NCBI GenBank assembly: GCA_964036045.1
Contig: OZ038388.1
Location: 37,025,447-37,089,446 of the forward strand
Length of the DNA stretch: 64,000 nucleotides
Direction: 5' to 3'
DNA from: Eutreptiella sp. 'Long Island Sound 2002'
Lineage: Eukaryota; Euglenozoa; Euglenophyceae; Eutreptiales; Eutreptiaceae
The notes below the pieces were generated by a model. It had not been told where the DNA came from. It did not search any database and saw only the letters and a program-made list of their open reading frames with translations. Below are positions 1 to 8,252 of this stretch, piece by piece (the first letter of the stretch is position 1; each line of letters opens with the position of its first letter). Made by a program: the position numbers and the translations under genes.

Positions 1-160
1 GTCCCCCCCCCCCCCAAGGGGGATGCCGCCAGGGTGTTTGTCCCCCCCCCCCGGGGATGCCGCCAGCGTGTTTGTCCCGTCATACCCCGCCCCCCGAGGA
101 TGCCGCCAGGGTGTTTGTCCCATCCTGCCCCCCCCCCCCCCGCAGCGTCTCCCATTGCCC
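1..160. repeat. Degenerate C-rich tandem repeat
   Basis: A unit of about 50 bp containing GGATGCCGCCAG and GTGTTTGTCCC followed by a run of C occurs three times, near 21, 55 and 108, with C tracts of variable length between copies. The ORF that crosses it is only repeat translation and I do not call it a gene. Confidence 0.7.
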
Positions 161-359
161 CCTTTGATGCCCCCCCTCCCCCCGGTTGATGCCGTAATAT
201 GCGCTGCAGCCCCCCCCCCCAGCCCTGGCACACACCTGTTTTCAGTCCCTGGTGGTAGGTGGCACATCCCCCTTGCACCCCCTGCCCACAACCACCAGTT
301 TGTGGCGGCCAACAATTGGAGGGCCCAGCCATCCACCCGACTGAGAGCCCACTGAGCCG

Positions 360-462
360 TTTGGCGCGCTCACTGAGCGCTCAGTGAGCGCTCACTGCGC
401 CGTTTCGCGCGCTCATTGAGCGCTCAGTGAGCTCTCACTGAGCTCTCAGTTACCTCTCAGTC
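360..462. repeat. 11-bp palindromic array (GAGCGCTC family), outer copy 1
   Basis: Units CGCTCACTGAG and the reverse-complement form CGCTCAGTGAG alternate head to tail with an exact 11-bp period near 367-400, then become less regular. The same array type recurs at about 1585-1715 and 11086-11222, on both sides of the oxygenase pseudogene. It occupies positions that the GAAATTCGTAC arrays take in the inner transposon. Confidence 0.75.
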
Positions 463-539
463 ACTGCACACCAAAAGACAGGCACTGCACAGGCACCACA
501 CAAAAGGCCAATACTTTCTTCAAAGGGACCGTTTGCAGT

Positions 540-905
540 CTGAACATACCGCAGGGGCAAGACGGGACTCCCCTGCTCTTGTACGTGCCCATAACAGGGC
601 TGAAAGAGGTGGCCCCTGGCCTGCTTGAAAAAAAAACCAAAAAAAGGGCGCAACATACCACAGGGGCCAGAGTCGGCCCTGGTCTTGAACACAGGCCCAC
701 AACAGGGCTGAAAGTGGTGGCCACTGGCCTGTGTGAAAAAAAGCCGCACATCAGAGCTGAAAGTGGTGGCCCTTGGCCGCCTAGAAAAATTTTCAGCTCT
801 GTGGATATTTTCAAAGTAACATACAACTGCAATTGGTACACGGCCAGAATCACGGCGCGTTTACCTGTGAAACAAAAGCACACAGCAGGGCAGAAAGTGG
901 TGGCA
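540..905. repeat. Degenerate tandem repeat with GGCTGAAAGTGGTGGCC core
   Basis: The core (A/G)GGCTGAAAG(A/T)GGTGGCC appears at about 597, 706, 757 and, in a diverged form, 886, with A-rich spacers. ORFs on both strands here are translations of the repeat. I see no gene. Confidence 0.6.
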
Positions 906-959
906 TAGGAAGTGCACAGCACGCTGCAATCTGTGGCCCCAGCCCCCCCAGAAGAAATT

Positions 960-1577
960 TCAGCACCATGAAGTGCTCAACAACAATATATACCATACAT
1001 ATATACGAACCACGTAGGTGGAGTGCCGCGGTACCCCCTTCATGTTCACCGTCCTGTTGAGGAGGTACGCTGGTGCGGGCTGCTTGTTGACCGGGGCAAT
1101 GTAGAGCCCCAAGTAGCCCGCGCGTACATCACTGGCCCGGGGTGGCTGCACCGGGGGGAAAGGGACCGGGGACCCGATGGCCAGGTCGGCGAGTGATGGG
1201 CCCACCGGCCCCCGACCCTTGTCAACCGCCGCTGCCCTCTCGCCCGCGGTTGTCACCATCGCGGGCTCCGCTCCCAATGCCATCGGCACCGGCTCCTTCG
1301 TCGCCGACACCAATTGCAGTTGCCGTCGCGTTGCCAGTAGCGGTGGTCGTGAGGAGCTGCTGGCACCTTCGGTGGGCAGCGCGAACGTTACCGGGCGCGA
1401 ACGTTGACTCTGTGTTTTGCTGCCGTTTGCATCAACTAAAGGCTCGTGCAGGGGGAATTGAGCCTGCAAATGTAGGGGGGGGGGGGGGCTCCAAAAGTAA
1501 CAGTTTCGATAAAGATGCAAACAGCAGCAAAGCACAGAGTCAACGTTCGCGCCCGGTAACGTTCGCGCCGCCCTCAC
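960..1577 (-). pseudogene. Possible second-exon remnant of the outer oxygenase gene
   Basis: A minus-strand open frame of about 200 codons lies just beyond the array that follows the oxygenase pseudogene. This is the position where the intact inner gene has its second exon. A stretch near its middle (DLAIGSPV then PPRASDV) weakly resembles the inner exon-2 stretch (LAARQPDP then PGPDGRQ). The similarity is too weak to be sure. Its 5' part is a 60-bp inverted repeat rather than coding sequence. Alternatively the whole frame is an artefact of GC bias. Confidence 0.25.
1374..1573. repeat. 60-bp inverted repeat (hairpin) around an 80-bp centre
   Basis: The 60 bases at 1374-1433 are the reverse complement of 1514-1573 with about three mismatches. 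Each arm contains GCGCGAACGTT twice. The centre holds a long G run. It could be a miniature foldback element inserted into the outer oxygenase locus. Confidence 0.8.
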
Positions 1578-1584
1578 TAAGAGC

Positions 1585-1715
1585 TCACTGAGCCGTCAGT
1601 GAGAGCTAATTGGGCTCACTGAGCCATTTGGCGCGCTCAGTGAGCGCGCCAAATGGCGCAGTGAGCGCTCAGTGAGCGCGCCAAATGGCTCAGTGAGCGC
1701 TCACTGAGCGCACCA
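1585..1715. repeat. 11-bp palindromic array, outer copy 2
   Basis: Repeated CTCACTGAGCG and CTCAGTGAGCG units are interrupted by the palindromic spacer GCGCGCCAAATGGC, which also occurs near 360, 1620 and 11125. The array lies between the 3' part of the oxygenase pseudogene and the possible second exon. That matches the intronic array of the inner element. Confidence 0.75.
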
Positions 1716-1902
1716 GACGGCCCAGTCAGGTCTCACTTGCACCTCCACTGGCAACTGCAACTGGCGGCAGGATGCTGGAGCCGCCTGAGCACAGCCCCAT
1801 GCAGGCCACACGGAGGGCCCGTACAGGCCCCCATACAGGCCCCATAAAGGCCAGCAGCAGACTGGCACGGCCTGTGCAAGAGGCCCACGCGCTGGCCACC
1901 TT

Positions 1903-2001
1903 GTGCACATGTTAAGCCCACTCGTGGGGCACCCTGTGCACATGTTAAGCCCGCTCGTGGGGCACCCTGTGCACATGTTAAGCCCGCTGGTGGGGCATTG
2001 C
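1903..2001. repeat. Three tandem 33-bp units
   Basis: Units starting at 1903, 1936 and 1969 begin GTGCACATGTTAAGCCC. They are multiples of three, so on the minus strand they give an 11-residue repeat inside the open frame that continues from the oxygenase pseudogene. Confidence 0.85.
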
Positions 2002-3499
2002 ACGCATAACACACAGAGAACCCCCTGCCAGCCCACAGGCCCACAGGCCCACAGCCCCAGACCCACCTTTCCAAACACCCTGGTGCACCCCACCACCACC
2101 CAGTCGCGCCCCCTACCAATATTCCCCCCAACACCCCGGTGTGAATCCTGCAAGGCAGGGGGAGAAGGGAGTAACACCTTGCCGCTGCAGATGCAGCGCA
2201 TCAAAAGCGGGACCTCGGCGCCCGCATCGCTCCTTGTACACCACTTCTCCGGCCCGCGATGCCACGAGAAGCCGAGCAGCAAAGCCTGCTGTGCGGAGAT
2301 GGGGCGGGAGGAGGGCGCCCAATACTGCTGCAGCATGGCGGCCTCCCCGGGTCCACTGTTACCCAGGTCGAGCCATGAGAGCCCGCTTGTCCACAGGACG
2401 TCGCCTTCCATCACGTACACGTGGCACATGGGGTCGGCGGCGTCCAGGGCAGGCCTAGCCAGCAGCAGCGGGTGGTATGGGCAGCCGGGGCCTGACGGGC
2501 CCACGGGGGCCAGCCAGTCGTCCAGCTACTCAAACCGCGGCAGACCGACCGCGCCCTGCAGTCCCTCGCCGAAGGCGAAGTACTGCCCCCAGTGGCTGAT
2601 AGCCCTGGCGTTGGGCAGCGGCCCGTCTCCCCGTGGACGCGAAGCCAGCTCATCCTTGGCCCCTGGCAGAGGGTCAAGGATGAACCGCTCCACGTCCACC
2701 AACTTGTGACGCTCGTCGGGGGTGAGGAAGCGGAAGAGAACGACCTGCTTCCCCACCCCCGGCAGCGCGGCAAGACCCCGATGTCTCAGCGTGGAGGCAA
2801 CGAGAAACATGTCCCCACGCTGAAACTCGAAGGTCTCGACCCGCAGAGCGTCATGGTCACCCAGGTGGCTGCCCAAGTGCACCTCCAAATGATACTTGTC
2901 CGAGAGGACAAGCATCATTGAGAGATGCCCGGGCAGCTCACCCATGCTAGGGAGCGTATGTGGCAACTTATCAACGTCAGTATGCCAGGTCTGCTCCCTA
3001 GCATCTTCCCCGGCGGCAATTGTCGACCACTGCGTTGGGAAGAGATCCCTCATCTCGGGCCAGCGAGCTCTGCACTGCTGACTAGCCCGTTGCAAGGGGT
3101 CCCTTCCCAACACAGAGATAAGCTTGCCGGGCCGAGTACCCCAGCGCCGCGGCAGTTTGGGATCAGCCAAGCACTCCTCGCGAGAGTGTGCATTGGACAG
3201 CAGATCCCAAATTGCATCCGGCTGGGTGCCGCAGGAGTCGACGAGAATGCGGTACCAGTTCTCGCACTCCTTGGCCTCTACCGCCCCCCTAACCACCCGG
3301 AGCCCCAAGCCCACAAGGATTCATCCGACTCAAGGTCATGAGCCGGGAGTTCATGTGAGAACACCGGGGCAGCCAGGGAGATGTAGGGGGGAGGAGAGGC
3401 GGCACCGCGGAGGAACACGGGCTCCTTGGTCCTGTATAGGGCTGGGGTGGTGTAGTCGGGCACATGGCACCACTCAGGAATGATGGGACAAGCCGAAAG

Positions 3500-3501
3500 G
3501 C
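3500..3501. other. Left copy of 2-bp target duplication (GC)
   Basis: GC precedes the left end TGTACCC, and GC follows the right end GGGTACA at 10479-10480. Removing the element and one GC joins the minus-strand codons GAA AGC to CTT TCG, restoring an uninterrupted frame that aligns with the intact homologue (WWES-LSA against WWDD-LGV). Confidence 0.75.
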
Positions 3502-3530
3502 TGTACCCTTCGTGAACCGGCCGTTTGAAT
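3502..3530 (+). repeat. Left terminal inverted repeat
   Basis: It starts TGTACCCTTCGTGAAC and continues GGCCGTTTGAAT after one C. It pairs with 10440-10478. The right end carries an extra 11 bp that duplicates GGCCGTT within it. Confidence 0.85.
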
Positions 3531-3875
3531 CCGAGATTCACGGTACCGTGAATTTCACCCAATTTTGCTGTGTTTTGCTCGTAACTTGGTGCTATCGTGT
3601 GCTTTTGTCGTGCTACCTTCGCCCAAAGTAAGATGCTACAAATAGGTGCAATTTAGAGGTTTAAAGTCCCCGCATGGTTTAACAGATTTGGTGAGATTCA
3701 CGTGAATGTGAGATTCACGCACCTAAATTCACGCAGAAATTCACGCTAGATTCACAGATTCACAGTATGTGAAATTCGTACGAAATTCGTACGAAATTCG
3801 TACGAATTTCGTACGAATTTCGTACGAATTTACCCTCATTTCCACTGTTTCGCTTTCCCACAGCTCTCAAACTCT
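3531..3875 (+). promoter_or_regulatory. Subterminal region and presumed promoter of the oxygenase gene
   Basis: About 345 bp lie between the left end and the first ATG. They hold several scattered GATTCACG/AATTCACG motifs (3690-3765) and the first GAAATTCGTAC array. No TATA box is obvious. Similar AATTCACG motifs lie just inside the right end (10415-10437), as expected of subterminal transposase sites. Confidence 0.5.
3771..3831. repeat. 11-bp palindromic array 1 (GAAATTCGTAC)
   Basis: Three GAAATTCGTAC units run head to tail into reverse-complement units (GAATTTCGTAC), making a 61-bp near-perfect dyad with an 11-bp period. It lies 50 bp before the oxygenase start codon. Confidence 0.95.
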
Positions 3876-3881
3876 TTGACA

Positions 3882-5801
3882 ATGTCGCAGCAGACTATGT
3901 CGCAGCTCGCCAGCCTGGCCTCGCGCCCCGACCCCGCAGCCGACACCCTCGCCCACTACCAAGCCCTCCCCGTTGCCCACCATCAATTGGAGGAGGCAAC
4001 GTACGAGTCGGAGGCACTGGGGGTGGATGCCATCGTGGGCTGGGCAGCCTCCCTCGACCCCTCCCCCGATGTCATCCACATCGACATGCGCAGCCCCACC
4101 CGCAACAGCTACCTCGGGGGGAGGGGATGGGCCACAACCCTGTGGAGGGAACTGCGCCACCAACTCCCCACCCTCAAATTTCTCCATCTGACCCCTCTCC
4201 CCTCCAGTGTTGACCAGCTCCTCAACTCGATGAGGAATAACCCTGTGGGGAAGCCTAAGGACGCCCACGTCCAGGTGTACCCCACCACTAACCTCGTCCA
4301 CACCCCCCCCCACTGCGATATGGTGTGCCTGCAGGATCTTGCTGCAGGTGCACCAGCAGGCCACTCTTTTTTCCCCTTTTCTTGGCATCTTGCCAACCCG
4401 CGGTGGTGGGATGATTTGGGCGTCGCCCCGTTCCATCCCACCATCCCCCCCCAGGTGCACGTCCCCGACGTCACCCACCCCACCTTCTACAGCACAACTT
4501 CTTTGCAATGGTACCGTGGTGCCTCATGCGCCCCCCCCTTCATTTCGAGTGAACCCCCCCTCCGCACCGAACCCCTTCCCGACCCCCCTCATGGGGTGAC
4601 GGGCAGCCCTGACCCCGCCCCCGACAGGGTTGGCCCCTCTCAGCCGCCCCTCAACTTTGTTGATGGGAACGGCTACATTGTGCTTCGGGGGCTTGTGGAG
4701 GAACGGGATTGTGAGGTGGGGTGGAACAAGGTGATGAAGGCGTGGGGCAGCGGCGACGAAAAAGTCGTCGCAAAAAATTTTGAGCTCCTTTTCAACGCCG
4801 CGCGGAGTGAGGAGCAGGCCAAGGATCCCGAGCTCCCCCGCCGGTGGCAAAGCAAGAGCGCCTTGGGGTCGGGGGTGGGGGGGCCTCTCTTCAAGAAGTT
4901 CCACCCCCACCTCACCGAAAGTGTCCCTGGGGTTGAGGACCTCCACCCAATGACGCCGGGCAGCGTCATTGTGGCCAGTGTGGGGAGTGGGCCGCAGCTC
5001 CCCCACACCGACGTGACCACCCACCCCGAAGTCCTCCCCCCCAGCGACAAGGCGGTGGGGGACTGCCACCTGAGTAGCTTCCTCTGCTTGTCAGAGGACT
5101 ACCAGGTGGCGTTGCAGGCGGGGACGGCCCTGGGGGAGGCGGCGGAGGCGCGCTGGGACACCGTTCAGCTGCATCGGGGGGACATGCTGCTGATGGTGGC
5201 CACCAGCCGCCATCATGGATTGCCTGCCCACCCTGACTCCAAGGATGGGCTGCAGGGGGCTCTTTTTAACTTGTGGACCCCCGACCCCCGACACAAACAC
5301 CACCAGGCCAACACCACACACTTGGACGCCATCCCCCCCAAGGAGGCCCTGGACGTTGCTGGGGATTTGTCCAGCTGGGACCTCCCCAGCGTGGACCAGG
5401 TGTTGTGGGTGGGGAAGGGGGCGGTTGCGAGGGTGGGGTTGTGGGAGGGGGAGGCTGCCCAGGCCCTGTTCGCCGACCCCCCGCAGACGCTCCCGGCAGG
5501 CCCCCCCACCTGCCCCTTCCACCCCACCTTCATCTCCCGGTCGGCCCCGGCCGCCGACCTCGCCGTCATGGAGGTCGGCCCCCAGTGCATGCTGTTCTTC
5601 CTGGGCAGCGTGCACCAGCTGGAGGTCGTGAAGGGGGGCGATGTCGACGCGGAGTCGGAGATCCACTTCGCCTTGTCCGGCATTGCCCCCCCGGGTCGGC
5701 CGACCACGCTGTGGCACCTGGTGAACACGGTCCCAGCGTGGCGGTCGCCCAAGTGCGCGAGGACCGGGGCATGGAGCATCACCTGCCCATGCGACTGCAA
5801 G
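3882..5801 (+). CDS. 2OG-Fe(II) dioxygenase-like protein, exon 1
   Basis: The ATG at 3882 (MSQQTMSQ) gives 640 codons to a splice donor AAG|GTGTGC at 5801/5802. Residues 1-230 form a domain of unknown function shared with the broken minus-strand copy (VIHIDMRS, RWWDDLGV, HVPDVTHPTFY). Residues about 265-480 look like a double-stranded beta-helix oxygenase: H375-T-D377, RGDMLLMVATS, distal H444 in SRHHG and R470 in PDPRHK. All of these motifs are conserved in the diverged copy, so they are under constraint. The His-Arg spacing of 26 is longer than usual. A third conserved region follows (CPFHPTFISRSA, MLFFLGSVHQLEV). Known transposon-borne 2OG enzymes include TET/JBP DNA-base oxidases in fungi and algae; whether this one belongs there is inference. 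The true catalytic activity is unproven. Confidence 0.7.
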
Positions 5802-5847
5802 GTGTGCCTGCTTGTGTGTTTGCTTTGTGTATTTGCAACAATTGGAC

Positions 5848-5928
5848 GAAATTCACGTGAAATTCGTACGAAATTCGTACGAAATTCGTACGAATTTCGT
5901 ACGAATTTCGTACGAATTTCACGTGAAT
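5848..5928. repeat. 11-bp palindromic array 2a
   Basis: It has the same GAAATTCGTAC units as array 1, three in each orientation, and is capped on both sides by ATTCACGTGA. It lies inside the intron. Confidence 0.95.
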
Positions 5929-5953
5929 AAATTTGTGTGAATTTTCTCGAGAT

Positions 5954-6008
5954 GTGAAATTCGTACGAAATTCGTACGAATTTCGTACGAATTTCTGTGA
6001 ATTTCGTC
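5954..6008. repeat. 11-bp palindromic array 2b
   Basis: A shorter dyad with two GAAATTCGTAC units and two inverted units follows array 2a after about 25 bp, still within the intron. Confidence 0.9.
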
Positions 6009-6097
6009 CAATTTGCTCCTTTTGCTCTTCCATTGCCCCGTGTCCACTCCCCCTTTCTCAATTTTTGCCTTGCACACCTCCCCACATCTGCATGCAG

Positions 6098-6643
6098 GTC
6101 CCGTTCACCGCTTGGTCGCCGGATATTCGGCACCACACCAGGCGCCAGTACAAGCCCCGGCCCCGATTGCCTGAGGAGCACGCCGAGCCCGCCGAAGGCC
6201 CCGGTGGCGCCCAGCCCGCAGGCACCGGCGGTGGACGGGCACCAAGCGAGGCCGGCAGCGTGCGCAGTGTGGGGTCGCAGCGCTCTCGGCGTTCGGGAGG
6301 CAGCGAGGCCAGCACCGCCAGGGGGCATATGGCGCGCGAGGTGGTGGTGCCCCAGCCGTCCCGCGACGAGCTGGGCGAGGCCCACACCGACCCCCCCCTG
6401 GACCGGGTCACCCTGGCCGCCAGGCAGCCGGATCCGGCCTGGACCCAGCAGGTGCCGCCCGGGCCGGATGGGCGGCAGCGGCACCTCAGTGCCGTGTGGG
6501 ACATGGAGTTGGAGTCGCGGGGGGTGCAGGGCACCCTCCGCATCTCCTTCCCCTGCCCCATTGTGCTCCGGGGGGGGTCCAACCTGCCTGCGGGGCAGGA
6601 GCTGGTGGGCATGTTTGCCTACCGGCTTGTGAGTGGGCACTAG
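6098..6643 (+). CDS. 2OG-Fe(II) dioxygenase-like protein, exon 2
   Basis: The acceptor at 6097 opens 181 codons ending in TAG at 6641-6643, for a spliced protein of 821 residues. The exon encodes a basic, Arg/Ser-rich stretch (RSVGSQRSRRSGGSEAS) and then a folded-looking segment (LSAVWDMELESRG, TLRISFPCPIVL, ELVGMFAYRL). I recognise no domain. The frame stays open past the TAG into the coiled-coil ORF, so the two could be one protein by readthrough, or one gene broken by a recent stop. Confidence 0.55.
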   Translation, partial: VPFTAWSPDIRHHTRRQYKPRPRLPEEHAEPAEGPGGAQPAGTGGGRAPSEAGSVRSVGSQRSRRSGGSEASTARGHMAREVVVPQPSRDELGEAHTDPPLDRVTLAARQPDPAWTQQVPPGPDGRQRHLSAVWDMELESRGVQGTLRISFPCPIVLRGGSNLPAGQELVGMFAYRLVSGH

Positions 6644-6682
6644 CGGGTGCAGACGGGGGTGTCGGGGATCGGGGAGGGGGGG

Positions 6683-7636
6683 ATGGTGACGACGGCAGGG
6701 ATTTGTGGGCTGAATGTGCTCACGGGTTGGGAGCAGCGGAGGCCGGAGTGGGTGGACGTGGCATGGGTTGCCATGCGCGTCCATGTGGGGAGGCAGCGGA
6801 AGATGGGGGTGGTGGCTGACGTCATTGACGTCGAGGAGGACGAACCCCCCCCCACGCGCAAGCGGAAAGGGCGCCCCGAAGGGGACACGGGCCCCACCCC
6901 CCCCCCCAAAGCCCCGCGTACGGCCACCCCGGGGGAGCGGGCAGGGCGGGCGGAGCAGGCGGAGCCGTCGGGGGGGCGGGGGCAGAGGGGGGTGGTGCAG
7001 GAGTGGGTGGACCAGCAGCGGGCGGGGGCGTGGGAGGCACGCGCCATCAGCGCGGAGGCCGCCAACCGCGACCTCGAGGCCCGTCTGCGGGACTGCGAGT
7101 CGCGGTTGGCGGACGTCACCAGGGAGCGTGACCGGCTGGCCACCAAGGTGAAGACCCTGGAGCGTGACGTGGCGACGTTGCGCAAGGCAAAGCCAGCGGC
7201 ACAGCCAGCAGAGGCAGTGGAGAGGGCTGAGGGTGCCGAGGCCCCCGCCCCCCCGGGTGACAGGGGGGGGGCCAGTGCTGCCGGTGTCCGGTACCTCCTG
7301 GCCGGCGCACAGGCCTGGCATGCCCAGGCCGAGGCATGCGCCGGCCAGATGTCCGCAGTGTCCACCGGCCTGCGGATGGCCATGATGGCCAGTGGCCAGC
7401 AGGTCAATGTGGACAGCGTGGCCCCGGACGCCCCCAAGGTGACTGCCGCAATGGAGGAAGTGCGCCGGCAGTACCCCCCCCACCGCCTCACGTCGGCGGC
7501 CATGGACCCCTCCTTTGTGGAGGCGGTGGCGGAGCAGAGCTCCCAGGGCTCCGCTAGCCGGAGCTCTGCTCCCGGGGGGGGGGGGGTGCGTAGGTACCCT
7601 CCGGAGCACCTGTCCTTTCTAACCACGCCTTTCTAA
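6683..7636 (+). CDS. Coiled-coil nuclear-type protein of the transposon
   Basis: The ATG at 6683 is in the same frame as exon 2 and follows its TAG by 39 bases; the ORF has 317 codons. It has a bipartite-like nuclear signal (PPPTRKRKGRPEG, about residues 53-65). Then comes an acidic/basic heptad region ending RERDRLATKVKTLERDV, which looks like a coiled coil. An Ala-rich helical region and a C-terminal segment (EEVRRQYPPHRLTSAAMD) follow. It may be a DNA-binding or dimerising accessory factor of transposition, or the C-terminus of the oxygenase protein read through the TAG. No family is recognised. Confidence 0.5.
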   Translation: MVTTAGICGLNVLTGWEQRRPEWVDVAWVAMRVHVGRQRKMGVVADVIDVEEDEPPPTRKRKGRPEGDTGPTPPPKAPRTATPGERAGRAEQAEPSGGRGQRGVVQEWVDQQRAGAWEARAISAEAANRDLEARLRDCESRLADVTRERDRLATKVKTLERDVATLRKAKPAAQPAEAVERAEGAEAPAPPGDRGGASAAGVRYLLAGAQAWHAQAEACAGQMSAVSTGLRMAMMASGQQVNVDSVAPDAPKVTAAMEEVRRQYPPHRLTSAAMDPSFVEAVAEQSSQGSASRSSAPGGGGVRRYPPEHLSFLTTPF

Positions 7637-8252
7637 CCACGACGAATGTTATCCTGCCCCCCCCCCCCCAAGCATGGGCAGTTTGACCGATATGTGGGGT
7701 ACTCCCCCCCCACTGTGCGAAATTTTCTGCAGCACTGTTTGTACATTACCCCCTGACCTGATGTGCCCCCTGACCTGTTAACCTGTTAACCTGTTAATTT
7801 GCGATTCCTTTCTGCGGAACTGTTTGTATATTACACTGCTGGCTGAGTGACAGCCGGAATGACAGCATGAGACAATGACAATGACAATGACAGCATGAGC
7901 ACCATCCTGAGCTTGCTTTGTGAGGGTCAACGAGGGCACAAGGATGAGGCTTTGGCAGAAATTCTGTGACAGTCATGTGAAATTCGCACGAAATTCGTAC
8001 GAAATTCACAGAAATTCGTACGAATTTCGTACGAATTTCACATTTTCAGAATATTCACACATTTCTATTCATGTGAAATTCGTACGAAATTCGTACGAAA
8101 TTCGTACGAATTTCGTACGAATTTCGTGCGAATCTATGTGAATTTCTTTTAATTGCATGCGAATCACAGTAGAGAGAGTGGTCTGCGGCAGGGGGATGGT
8201 AGAAACTTTGCGATGACGGCCTGCCCATTCAACAGGTCCTGTATCTCACATC
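7637..8252 (+). promoter_or_regulatory. Intergenic region before the transposase gene
   Basis: It holds a C-rich tract, an ATGACA microrepeat (7860-7895) and palindromic arrays 3a and 3b within 280 bp of the transposase ATG. I see no coding sequence. It probably contains the 3' end of the upstream transcript and the transposase promoter. Confidence 0.5.
7978..8134. repeat. 11-bp palindromic arrays 3a and 3b
   Basis: Two dyads lie at about 7978-8042 and 8072-8134, separated by a short AT-rich spacer. Both use GAAATTCGTAC and its inverse; 3a has a few variant units (GAAATTCGCAC, GAAATTCACA). They lie 118-275 bp upstream of the transposase start. Confidence 0.9.

Larger units (their letters stand above)
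1740..3501 (-). pseudogene. 2OG-Fe(II) oxygenase-like gene, C-terminal part, broken
   Basis: This is the 3' part of a minus-strand gene whose 5' part is at 10479-10976; a 7-kb transposon separates them. It aligns along its length with the oxygenase gene inside that transposon. Visible shared motifs are HTDV (codons at 2976-2984), RGDMFLVAS followed by RHRG, and TPDERHK; these would supply the HxD, distal His and Arg of a double-stranded beta-helix 2OG dioxygenase. A one-base frame change near 3290-3310 separates the HVPD/PPPYIS segment from the VVRGAVEA segment. An in-frame TAG at 2526-2528 follows PRFE, and homology continues past it (CPYHPLLLARPA against CPFHPTFISRSA). Homology fades below about 2200. 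The gene is dead three times over: insertion, frameshift and stop. Confidence 0.8.
5802..6097 (+). other. Intron containing a palindromic array
   Basis: The donor is AAG|GTGTGC and the acceptor is CATGCAG|GTCCC, after a long pyrimidine-rich tract (6005-6090). Both flanking exons are phase 0, so the frame is kept. Reading through instead would give only repeat-encoded peptide ending at TAA 5928-5930. The intron of 296 bp is half palindromic array. Confidence 0.65.

Noticed and set aside
23-355. Pro-rich ORF in the first 350 bases
   Set aside because: It translates C-runs and a tandem repeat only.
3876-5930. Oxygenase frame read continuously to TAA at 5930
   Set aside because: The last ~40 residues translate the palindromic array (repeats of KFVRNSYEF type). 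A good splice donor at 5802 and acceptor at 6097 give a better, homologous product.
5213-7609. 798-codon minus-strand open frame opposite the oxygenase and coiled-coil genes
   Set aside because: It is antisense to frames with conserved motifs, is Pro/Arg/His-rich as expected of the complement of GC-rich codons, runs through two palindromic arrays, and has no motif.
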